Positions 53,501-61,189 of a stretch of 64,000 nucleotides of DNA are shown here, one piece after another. The translations under genes were made by a program, and so were the position numbers. The stretch lies in assembly GCF_036417845.1 (NCBI RefSeq), contig NC_090014.1, forward strand, positions 428,553 through 492,552, written 5' to 3'. The notes under the pieces were generated by a model that saw nothing but the letters and a program-made list of their open reading frames with translations, searched no databases and was not told the origin of the DNA. The stretch comes from Apteryx mantelli. Its lineage: Eukaryota > Chordata > Aves > Apterygiformes > Apterygidae. Positions within the stretch are counted from its first letter, which is position 1; the number at the start of each line of letters is the position of its first letter.

Positions 53501-56500
53501 ACACCAAGAGCACCCCGCAGCGCCCCGGGAGGACACGGGGACATGTCGGGGGACACCAAGAGCACCCCGCAGCGCCCCGGGAGGACACGGGGACACGTTG
53601 GGGGACACCAAGAGCACCCTGCAGCACCCCGGGAGGACACGGGGACACGTTGGGGGACACCAAGAGCACCCTGCAGCACCCCAGGAGGACACGGGGACAT
53701 GTTGGGGGACACCAAGAGCACCCCGCGGCGCCCCGGGAGGACACGGGGACATGTTGGGGGACACCAAGAGCACCCTGCAGCACCCCATGGGGACATGGGG
53801 ACACGTTGGGGGACACCAAGAGCACCCCGCAGCGTCCCGGGAGGACGCGGGGACGCGTCGGGGGACACCAAGAGCACCCTGCAGCACCCTGGGAGGACAC
53901 GGGGACACGTCGGGGGACACCAAGAGCACCCCGCAGTGCCCCGGGAGGACGCGGGGGACACGTCACGAAGCAGAGGGACGCATCCGAGGCCACGGGGAGC
54001 CCCAAAGGGCCCGAGGGGGCCACCGCGCGTCCCCACATCCCCCCCCCAGGTGCCACCGCGTGTCCCCACGTCCCCAGATGCCACCACATGTCCCCTCACC
54101 CTTGTCCTTGAGCGTCAGCACCACGGTCTCGCCCTCGCGGAAGGCCTCCACCGCGTGCTCCACCGCCAGGCCCTGCAGGTCCCGCGCGCTGTACAGCTCC
54201 TGGCGGGGGGGGACACAGGGGGGACACGGGGGGGGGGGTCAGGGGTGTCCCCACGGGTGTCCCCAAGTGTCCCCAAGGCCCCCCCCCCACCGCCTCACCC
54301 TCTTCCTCCTCATGAACTCCTCCTCCACCAAGGTGCTGACGCCAAACTCCTGGTCCATCTCCTCCAGCAGCTTGGCCTGAAACGACGCTGGTTTTGCGCC
54401 CCCCCAAAATTAACCCCCCCGTGGGGGGGTGTGGGGGGGGGTTGAAGGGGGGGTGGAGCCCCCGCCCGGACGCCTGGGCCCCTCCGCTCTTCCTCCCCCC
54501 CCCCCCAGCTCACCCTCTTCTCCGCCAGCTCCTTCTCCTGCTGCAGCTTGCGGCTGCGCTCGATCCAGGCGGCCGCGTCGTCCAGCCAAGGGTCGTCCTC
54601 GCCCAGCGTCTTCACCTTGCTGGATTCGGGGTGAAAAAGGGGTGTTAGGGGGGCGCCCCCCACCCATGGGTGCTGCCGGGGGGGGGGTTGGGGAAGGGAG
54701 GGGGGGGGGCGCACCCCAGTTTCTGGTTGAGCAGCCGCTTCTCCTTGGCGGCCGCCAGCTTCTCGCGGATCTCCTCCCGCTGCCGCTGCACCAGCGGGTT
54801 GACGACGTCGGCCGCCACCGGGTCCTCCTTGGTGCCGGCTTCTGCGGGGGGGGGGGGGGGGGAATGGGGGCGTCGGGGGGGTCCCCAGAACCGCGGGGGG
54901 GTCCCCAGAACCGCGGGGGGGTCCCCCCGAAGCAGGGTGACACGGGGCGTCCGTCCCCCCCCACACTCACCTTTCTTCACGGCCGAGACTTCCAGCGGCT
55001 TCAGGCCCAGCTTGGCGCGGAGTTTGCTGGAAACGGGGTTGGGGGGGGAGAAAAGGGGGTAAATGTGGGGGGGGGGGTTCGGGGGGGAATATGGGGGTGG
55101 GGGGGCAAGTTTGGGGGCGGGGGGGCAAATATGAGGGTGCAGAAAGCAAATACGGGGGCGATATTAGAAAAATACCCTTAAATATTAAAGATTTAGGAAA
55201 CAACACAATTTAAGGTAATTGGAAGTATTTTGGGGTAATTATGGGGTATTAAGAGTATTAGGATAATTAGGGAGCATTAGGGGTGATACTAAGGGTAACT
55301 GGGGAGCGCGGAGTAGCGTTGGGGGAAACTGGGGGGATTTTGGGGGGCTCACAGGGGCGTTTTGCAGAATATTACATTCCTTGTTTTAAATACTCAGTAT
55401 TTACTCAATAAATACTCAAATAATTCTACAAAGCAACTAAAAATACTGAAAAACGGTGGGGGCAATTGGTGTCGTTTTGGGGGTGTCGGAGGGAGTTTAA
55501 GCAGCACCCGGGGAGCCCTGGAGGGGCATCAGAATAGAGTAATTCAGAGTATTGGAAAAATACCAGGATAATTAAGAAGTTTGGGAGAGTAATTGAAGTA
55601 ACCAGGGAGTTTAGAGAGTATCAGAGCAGTATTGGCGGGTAACTGGGAATACCTGGAAGAGTAACTGGGGAATAATTAAGAATATTAGAGCAATATTGGA
55701 GTAATTTGGGGCGTACAGAAAACAACTAGAAGAATCAAGGGCACATTGGGGGTAACTGAAAGGTTTTGGGGGGCAAACAGGAATATTGGGAAAATATTAG
55801 AGTAACCAGAGAGTAACTGGGAGTATTAGAGAAATATTAAGATTAATTGAAAGGGGGATCAGGGGGTAACGGGGGGTAACTGGGGGCCCCGGCTCACTTG
55901 GTCTCCTCGACGCTGAGCGACGACTCGCCTGCAGCGGCCTTAGAGGCGGCGGCTGGGGGGGGGGAAGGGGGGTCGTTAGCTAACGAGGGGGACTGATACC
56001 CCCAACCCCCCCCGAGCCCCATAACTGCCCCCAAAGCCCCCCCCAGCACCCCCAAAACCCCCTAACTGCCCCCAAAGACCCCCCCAGACCCCCCCCCAAA
56101 GCCCCATAATCACCCACCAGGGACCCCCAGGTCCCCCCCAAAGCCCCATAACCGCCCCCCAGGGACCCCCAGGCCCCCCCCCAAAGCCCCATAACCGCCC
56201 CCAGGGACCCCCAGGGACCCCCCCCAAGCCCCATAACCGCCCCCAGGGACCCCCCAGGGACCCCCCAAAGCCCCATAACCGCCCCCAGGGACCCCCAGGT
56301 CCCCCCCCAAAGCCCCATAACCGCCCCCAGGGACCCCCAGGTCCCCCCCAAAGCCCCATAACCGCCCCCAGGGACCCCAGGGACCCCCAAAGCCCCATAC
56401 CGCCCCCAGGGACCCCCAGGGACCCCCCAAAGCCCCATAACCGCCCCCAGGGACCCCCAGGAACCCCCCCAAGCCCCATAACTGCCCCCAGGGTCCCCCA

Positions 56501-57196
56501 GGTCCCCCCCAAAGCCCCATAACCGCCCCCAGGGACCCCCAGGAACCCCCCCAAGCCCCATAACCGCCCCCAGGGACCCCCAGGTCCCCCCAAAGCCCCA
56601 TAACCGCCCCCAGGGGTCCCCCAGGTCCCCCCCAAAGCCCCATAACCACCCCCAGGGACCCCCAGGAACCCCCCCAAGCCCCATAACCGCCCCCAGGGAC
56701 CCCCAGGGACCCCCCAAAGCCCCATAACCGCCCCCAGGGACCCCCAGGTCCCCCCCAAAGCCCCATAACCGCCCCCAGGGAGACCCCCCAGGACCCCCCC
56801 CCCCTCACCGGGCTCGTCCCGCTCGTCCCGCCGCTCCCTCTTGCCCCGCCGCCCCGCGTCGGACTCGGCTCCGCCTCGGCCATGGCCGCCGCCGCCGCCG
56901 CCGCGTCCGGGCTCCTCGTTCCCGCCGCGCCGCGACGAGCCGCCGCCGCCGCCACCGCCGCCGCCGCTGCCGCGCTCGCCCCGGAGCGGCTGCGTTTGCC
57001 GCGCCGCTCGCCGCCGCGGTGCCGGTGCTTGCGGTGCTCGCGGGGCCGCCCCGCCGCGCTGCTGCTGCTGCTCCCGCCGCCGCCGCCGCTTCCCCCCGCC
57101 GCAGCCGCCGCTGTCGCTGGGGGCCGCCGCAGCCGGGGCCTCCTCAGCGCCGGCCTCGGCCCCGCCGCGCTCCCGGTGCTTCTTGGAGGAGCCCAT
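35546..57196 (-). CDS. SART1: SART1, U4/U6.U5 tri-snRNP protein (Snu66 homologue)
   Basis: SART1 is a spliceosome protein needed for tri-snRNP recruitment. Twenty exons, listed 5'-3': 57196-56809, 55952-55898, 55026-54971, 54841-54715, 54619-54514, 54376-54299, 54199-54100, 50546-50412, 47935-47738, 46587-46466, 45918-45741, 45249-45122, 43678-43504, 41078-40968, 40289-40202, 40086-39996, 39093-38957, 38869-38780, 36661-36540, 35564-35546. They total about 830 codons (human 800, also 20 exons as recalled). Landmarks: [12 protein letters not shown], a basic/Gly-rich N-terminus, [118 protein letters not shown], terminal NTITK. One-base frame problems occur in exons 8, 11, 13, 14 and 17 (e.g. 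an extra base at 38981-38983). Exon 9 is Pro/Ala-rich and divergent from mammals. Confidence 0.96.
35585..36530 (-). repeat. SART1 intron 19 ~10-bp repeat
   Basis: About 85 copies of a decamer-like (T/C)CCCAGTGC(C/T) interspersed with CATCCCAGT, CGTCCCAGT and GGCTCCCAGT. It fills the intron completely. Confidence 0.9.
36662..37470 (-). repeat. SART1 intron 18 distal minisatellite
   Basis: Units of ~22 bp and ~44 bp: CACGTCACCCCCAAAACCGG and GCACGGAAACATCCCCCCGA. Confidence 0.88.
37640..38765 (-). repeat. SART1 intron 18 higher-order repeat, 206-bp period
   Basis: Short GGGACC(C)CAAAATGGCTCAGG modules are arranged in a 206-bp super-unit. The marker GACTCCAGATGGGACC recurs at 38056, 38262 and 38468, with a variant (GACCCCAGATGGGACC) at 37850. 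Confidence 0.9.
39057..39925 (-). repeat. Six copies of the SART1 exon 17 start with acceptor
   Basis: The exon start [11 protein letters not shown] with the preceding acceptor is repeated near 39260, 39440, 39610, 39785 and 39920, in addition to the true exon edge at 39093. Spacing is about 135-180 bp. One copy reads [11 protein letters not shown]. Confidence 0.88.
40290..40965 (-). repeat. Three diverged copies of the SART1 exon 14 end with donor
   Basis: The exon 14 end [25 protein letters not shown] has diverged relatives [19 protein letters not shown] with donors near 40425, 40588 and 40779. Each is followed by GGGGTTTCGGGGCGTTT-type intron, period about 165-190 bp. Confidence 0.82.
41080..41825 (-). 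repeat. SART1 intron 13 proximal arrays
   Basis: 41080-41220 is a perfect-looking decamer array (GGGGACACGC / GTGAGGACAC). 41260-41820 has GGGGACACGGGGACATGG units in ~100-bp modules (GGACAGAGAGACACAAGGAC). Confidence 0.85.
41826..43545 (-). repeat. Ten tandem copies of the SART1 exon 13 end with donor
   Basis: The exon end [13 protein letters not shown] and the following donor (GTGCG) recur at about 41826, 42032, 42239, 42426, 42612, 42799, 42983, 43190, 43336 and 43504 (true exon), spacing 146-207 bp. Between them are AAAACTGCCCCGAATCACCC units. Several copies keep the reading frame and donor; the most distal one has lost the ATG/donor context. Confidence 0.92.
43690..45120 (-). repeat. 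SART1 intron 12 minisatellite (~50-60 bp) carrying splice-donor-like sequence
   Basis: About 22 units, each with GCCCGGACGCCTGGGCCC, then GCTCACC(C/T)G, then a C run and CCCCGGGGAG. Read on the SART1 strand every unit contains GGTGAGCGGGCCCAGG, identical to the true exon 12 donor flank. Units near 44945 and 45062 also carry the exon-end triplets for (S/G)EQ. Confidence 0.9.
45270..45735 (-). repeat. SART1 intron 11 dispersed-motif repeat
   Basis: About ten units of 40-60 bp with GGGCCCAGGCGTCCGGGG and CTCCCCC(A)CCCA. The motif orientation is opposite to that in intron 12. Confidence 0.85.
46095..46500 (-). repeat. Six copies of the SART1 exon 10 end with donor
   Basis: The exon end DTRGDFGS(R) and donor GTGGGCCCAGGCGTCCGG recur at about 46148, 46204, 46278, 46332, 46409 and 46466 (true exon). 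Period is 54-77 bp. The dispersed motif starts within the donor. Confidence 0.88.
46600..47725 (-). repeat. SART1 intron 9 ~40-bp minisatellite
   Basis: About 27 units of CCCATTACCCACAA(C/T) followed by GCCCCGGGGCTC(A/C)CGCCAAC and a C run. Confidence 0.88.
47890..48620 (-). repeat. Copies of the SART1 exon 9 start with acceptor
   Basis: The exon start [14 protein letters not shown] and its acceptor are found at 47935 (true), 48114, 48271 and 48425. A degraded fifth relative lies near 48590-48620. Spacing is 154-179 bp. Between them are AACACGCCAAGGACACGTGAC units. Confidence 0.88.
48690..50400 (-). repeat. SART1 intron 8 higher-order repeat (~150-190 bp)
   Basis: Modules CCACGTGGGGACCTTGGGGA, ACACGGGAGGGGACACAGGG, CGCGTCCTCCTGCCGAGGGG and CCATTTCGAGACCCCGAGG combine into eight or nine larger units. 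Confidence 0.85.
50485..51091 (-). repeat. Four copies of the SART1 exon 8 start with acceptor
   Basis: [20 protein letters not shown] with its acceptor TCCCAG occurs at edges 50546 (true exon), 50752, 50923 and 51091. The exon parts are almost identical. Each truncated copy ends at the same codon and runs into a C/G homopolymer. Confidence 0.92.
51180..51900 (-). repeat. SART1 intron 7 GGGGACA-type minisatellite
   Basis: GGGGACACAGGGACGTGG and CACAACAGGGGACA modules in ~60-100 bp units. Confidence 0.8.
51930..53965 (-). repeat. SART1 intron 7: 52-bp VNTR, about 39 copies
   Basis: Highly regular 52-bp units with the fixed parts GGGGGACACCAAGAGCACCC, CGCAGC(A/G)CCCC and GGAGGACACGGGGACACG, varying at T/C in CGT(T/C)GGG. 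At 2 kb it is the longest homogeneous array in the window. Because 52 is not a multiple of 3, and the unit lacks stops in most frames, it is open for hundreds of codons on both strands. This is not evidence of coding. Confidence 0.93.
55040..55890 (-). other. SART1 intron 2: A/T-rich, mostly unique sequence
   Basis: Unlike neighbouring introns it is A/T-rich, with loose GGGTAATTGGGAGTATT-like modules. It contains no recognised gene or element. Confidence 0.6.
55985..56790 (-). repeat. SART1 intron 1 ~42-bp minisatellite
   Basis: About 18 units, CCCATAACCGCCCCCAGGGA followed by CCCCCAGG(T/A)(C/A)CCCCCCAAAG. Confidence 0.9.
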
Positions 57197-57480
57197 GGCC
57201 GCGCCGCGCCGCTTCCGCCGCGCCGGCGAACCGCTTCCGGGGGGCGCCGCGCCGCTTCCGGCGGAAACGGAAGGAGCGCGCGCGCGCGGCGGGGTCGGCC
57301 CCGCCCCTCGGAGCCGCGGCCGCTTTCCCCATTGGCCGGCGCCGCCCGCCCTCGGGGGTCGAAGGTCGCTTCCTGTTGTGGGCGGGGCCGCGGGGCGTCG
57401 CCATGGGGACGCGGCGGAAGTGGGGAGGGGGGCAGGGCCCGGCGGTCTCAACCCCGCCCCCACCCCGGGGGGGACCCAGG
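57197..57480 (-). promoter_or_regulatory. SART1 CpG-island promoter
   Basis: CpG-dense sequence upstream of the SART1 ATG with several ETS-like CTTCCGG/CCGGAA cores (e.g. about 57208, 57233 and 57254), a CCAAT box on the minus strand (ATTGG at 57331-57335) and GC boxes. No TATA box. Confidence 0.65.
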
Positions 57481-57583
57481 TGTCCGGACGCCCCCCCCAC
57501 GCCCCTTGTTGCCCCACCTTTGCCCCGGGGACCCAGGCGTCCGGGCAGGAGCCGGGGAGGCGGGGCGGGGGGGGGGTCTCACC

Positions 57584-57890
57584 AAAATGGCGGCCTCCTA
57601 GTTGGTCACCAAAATGGCGGCTGCGAGTGTGTTTGTGTTGGGGGGGGAGGGGATACCACAATGGCGGCCCCCTGGGGGGGCGGCGGAGGAACCCTCAAAA
57701 ATGACCGCCGGGGAAGGGAGGGGGGACCCCAAAATGTCCTCCACGTAGGGGGGGGGAGCCCAAATGGCCGCCAAGCACGTGCGTGGGGGGTCCCCAAAAT
57801 GGCTGCCGCAAAAATAAGTCTGCGTTGGGGGAGGGGAGGGGACACACGCCAAGATGGCGGCCCCCTGGGGTCACCCCGAAATGGCGGCTG
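57584..57890 (+). promoter_or_regulatory. Cluster of YY1-like motifs
   Basis: Seven AAATGGCGGC / AAGATGGCGGC-type sites, all on the plus strand: about 57584, 57611, 57658, 57761, 57796, 57851 (consensus AAGATGGCGGC) and 57878. They fall within ~300 bp, separated by G/A-rich spacers, between the SART1 and SLC3A2 promoters. Confidence 0.6.
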
Positions 57891-58129
57891 CGGGGGGTGG
57901 CGGGGGCCATGTCGAACCCCCCCCCCAAGGTTTTGGGGAGGGGGGCGGCCGGGGGTGGGGGAACCCCCTGGGTTTTGGCGGGATCCCCGAGGTTTAGGGG
58001 GGGGCCCCGGGGAGGGGGGGGGGAGAGGGGCGGTAGCGCCGACCCCCCCCGGCGGGGAACAATGGGGCATTGTCTCGGCGCCCCCTCCCTCCTTCCTGCC
58101 CTTTGATCCTGGCGGAGCGCGGCCCAGGG

Positions 58130-58301
58130 GGCGGGGAGAGGGGGCGGGGACTCGTATGCGGGAGGCGTGGCGAGGGGCGGATCCGGGCGTGGCGAGGGGC
58201 GGAGGGGGCGTGGCGAGGGCGGAGGGGGGCGTGGCGCGGGCGCCCTATAATAGCTCGCCCGGCCGCTGCTCCCCCAATAGGCGACAGCGTGCAGCCGCCA
58301 G
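58130..58301 (+). promoter_or_regulatory. SLC3A2 promoter and 5' noncoding exon
   Basis: Repeated GGGCGTGGCGAGGG GC-box units precede a TATA-like CTATAATAG (58245-58253). A short exon then ends at CCGCCAG|GTATGG (exon end 58301). It would splice to the acceptor CCCCTCAAG just before the coding ATG at 60736. Confidence 0.6.
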
Positions 58302-58554
58302 GTATGGCGGGGCGGCGCTCCGCTTTTTGGGGAGAATTCCTGCTTTTTGGGGGGGCCCTGGCTTTTTGGGGGTCCCGCTTTTTTGAGGAGGGGGTGCCGG
58401 TATGGGGGGGGGGGGGGGAAGGATCCCGGCGCCTTGCCGCATGGGGGGGGGGGGCCCAGGAGGCCGGGGACCCCGGTTTTTAACTAGGGGATGATTTTGG
58501 GGGGGCCCCCGATTTTGGGGGGGTGCTGGGGGGATATTGGGGTGCTGGGGATAT

Positions 58555-60710
58555 TAGGGTGCATATTTGGACCCTGCAAGGTCTCGGGGTGCCCAGGGGT
58601 GGATTTTGGGGTGCCGGGGGGTGTTGGGGTGCACAGTGGGACCCTGCAAGGTCTCCGGGTGCCCAGGGGTGGGTTTTGGGGGTTCCCGGCGGGGGTGTTG
58701 GGGTGCACATTAGGACCCTGCAAGGTTTCGGGGTGCCCAGGGGTGGATTTTGGGGTGCCGGGGGGTGTTGGGGTGCACAGTGGGACCCTGCAAGGTCTCC
58801 GGGTGCCCAGGGGTGGGTTTTGGGGTGCCCAGGGGGGGTGTTAGGGTGCACATTGGGACCCTGCAGGGTTTTGGGGTGTCCAGGGGGGTCTTGGGGTGCA
58901 CAGTGGGACCCTGCAGATTCTAGGGGTGCTCATTGGGGTGCCTGGGGGATAGCGGGGTACCTGGGGGGGGTTCCTAGTGCCTGCAGGAATATTGGGGTGC
59001 TCGGGGGATCTGGGTGCACCTAGAGGGATATCGGGGTGCTCGGGGGGGGGATCTGGGGGATCTCAGGGTGCTCAGGAGGCTCTGGAGGCACCTGGGAGGG
59101 ATCTCGGGGTGCCTGGGGGGATTTAGGGGTGCCCAGCTGAGTCCAGGGGTGCCTGGAGTTATCTCAGGGTGCTTGGGGGGATCTTGGGTGCCCAGAGGAG
59201 GATTTGGGGTGCTCAGGTGGGTCTAGGGGTGCTTAGAAGTATCTCAGGGTGCCTGAGGGGATCTTGGGGTGCCTGGTGGAGATTTGGGGGTCCTCGGGGG
59301 GGTCCAGGAGTGCTCAGGAGGATCTCAGGGTGCCCAGAGGGTATTTGGGGGTGCTCAGGTGGCTCTGGGGGTATCTTGGGGTGCTTGGGAAGATCTCGGG
59401 GTGCTCAGGGGGATTTGGGGGTGCTCAAGTGGGTCTGGGGGATCTCAGGGTGCTCAGGAAGATCTCAGGGTGCTCGGGGGGATTTGGGGGTGGTCAGGTG
59501 GGTCTGGAGATGCTTGGAAGTATCTCGGTGCCTGGGGGGCATTTGGGGGTGCTCAGGTGGGCCTGGGGGGATCTCAGGGTGCTCAGAAGATTTCAGGGTG
59601 CCTGGGAGAGCATTTAGGGGTGCTTGGTTGGGTGTGGAGACGTTTGGGAGTATCTCAGGGTACCTGGAGGAGATTTGAGGGTGCTCAGGTAGGTCCAGGG
59701 GGATCTTGGGGCGCTCAGAAGGATCTCAGGGTGCCCGAGAAGGATATCAGGATGCCCAGGAGGATCTCAGGGTGCTTGGGGGGGATTTGGGGGTGCTCAT
59801 GTGGGTCTGGAAGGATCTCAGGGTGCCCAAGAGGGATATCGGGGTGCTCAAGAGGATCTTGAGGTGCTCAGGAGGATCTCAGGGTGCTTGACAGGGTATT
59901 TGGGGGTACTCAGGTTGGTCCAGGGGGATCTCAGGGTGCCCGGGGGGCATTTGAGGGTGCTCAGATGGGTCCAGGGGGATCCTGGGTGCTCAGGAGGATC
60001 TTGAGGTGCTCAGGAGGATCTCAGGATGCTTGAGGGGGATTTGGGGTGTGCTCAGGTGGGTCCAGAAGGATCTCAAGGTGCTCAGGAGGATCTCAGGGTG
60101 CTTGGGGGGGATTTGGGGGTGCCCAGGTTGGTCTGGAGGGATCTCAAGGTGCCCAGGAGGATCTCAGGGTGCTCGGGAGGATCTCGGGGTGCCAAAGAGA
60201 GATATTGGGATGCTCAGGAGAATCTCAGGGTGCTTGGGGGGATTTGGGGGTGCTCATGTGGGTCTGGAAGGATCTCAGGGTGCCAAGAGGGATATCGGGG
60301 TGCTCAAGAGGATCTTGAGGTGCTCAGGAGGATCTCAGGGTGCTTGACGGGGCATTTGGGGGTACTCAGGTTGGTCCAGGGGGATCTCAGGGTGCCCGGG
60401 GGGCATTTGAGGGTGCTCAGATGGGTCCAGGGGGATCCTGGGGTGCTCAGGAGGATCTTGAGGTGCTCAGGAGGATCTCAGGGTGCTGGGGGGGGATTTG
60501 AGGTTGCTCAGATGGGTCCAGGGGATTCTGGGGTGCTCAGGAGGATCTCAGGGTGTCCAAGAGGGATCTCAATGTGCTCAAGAGGATCTCAGGGCGCCCA
60601 AGAGGGATCTCAAGGTGCCCGGGAGGATCTCAGGGTGCTTGAAGGGGCATTTGGGGATGCTCAGGTTGGTCCAGGAGGATCTCGGGGGTGCCGGCGAGGA
60701 TCACCCCGGG
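58555..60710 (+). repeat. SLC3A2 intron 1 minisatellites
   Basis: 58555-58920 has five ~70-bp units (GGACCCTGCAAGGTCTC, GGGTGTTGGGGTGCACA). 58990-60700 has GATCTCAGGGTGCTCAGGAG units (18-36 bp). A larger segment at about 59800-60020 is duplicated at about 60270-60480. Confidence 0.85.
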
Positions 60711-60735
60711 ACCTTCCCCCTCTCCCCCTCAAGCC

Positions 60736-61183
60736 ATGGAGCCGGAGGCGGGTGGCGCTGCGCGACGTGGAGCTGACGGCCCCGGACGCCGAGAAGCAGC
60801 CGATGGCCGGCGGCGACGGCGGCGAGAAGAACGGGCTGGTGAAAGCGGCGCCCGCCAAGCGCCCCGGGGCGGCGGCGCCCGGCGAGGAGGAGGACGAGGA
60901 GGGCGGCGGCGAGGAAGGCGGCGGGCGGCGGTGGCCCGGCGGGCGCCAAGTTCACGGGGCTGGGCAAGGAGGAGCTGGTGCGGGTGGCCGGGGCGGCCGG
61001 TTGGGCGCGGGCCCGCGCCGCCCTGCTGCTGCTCTTCTGGTTGGGTTGGTTGGGCATGTTGGGCGCCGCCGTGGCCATCGTGGTCCGAGCCCCCCCGCTG
61101 CCGCCCGTTGCCCCCGGATGCCTGGGCCCGTCGCGGGCCTCTCTACCGCGCCCCCCCCGGCCCCTTCGCCGGAGACCTGCAAG
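60736..61183 (+). CDS. SLC3A2: SLC3A2 (4F2 heavy chain, CD98hc), first coding exon only
   Basis: SLC3A2 is the type II glycoprotein that chaperones LAT1-type amino-acid exchangers to the plasma membrane. This exon encodes DVELTAPDAEKQPM, GEKNGLVKAA, an acidic stretch, KFTGLGKEELVRVAG and the single transmembrane helix ALLLLFWLGWLGMLGAAVAI. Then come VVRAP, RCRPLP (with the Cys that in mammals forms the disulfide to the light chain) and the start of the ectodomain (PLYR...GDLQ). The donor AAG|GTGAGC is at 61183. Three single-base insertions shift the frame (about 60745-60752, 60911-60940, and the 7-C run 61090-61096), and together they restore the frame at the donor. The glucosidase-like ectodomain lies outside the window. 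Confidence 0.93.
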
Positions 61184-61189
61184 GTGAGC

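Noticed and set aside
51930-53965. CRISPR-like regular array
   Set aside because: Units are contiguous repeats with no unique spacers and the genome is a vertebrate's, so this is a VNTR.
51000-54445. Reading frames of 700-1190 codons on both strands across the SART1 intron 7/8 region
   Set aside because: They arise from a stop-poor 52-bp repeat whose period cycles all frames. They match no family and overlap true SART1 exons on the minus strand.
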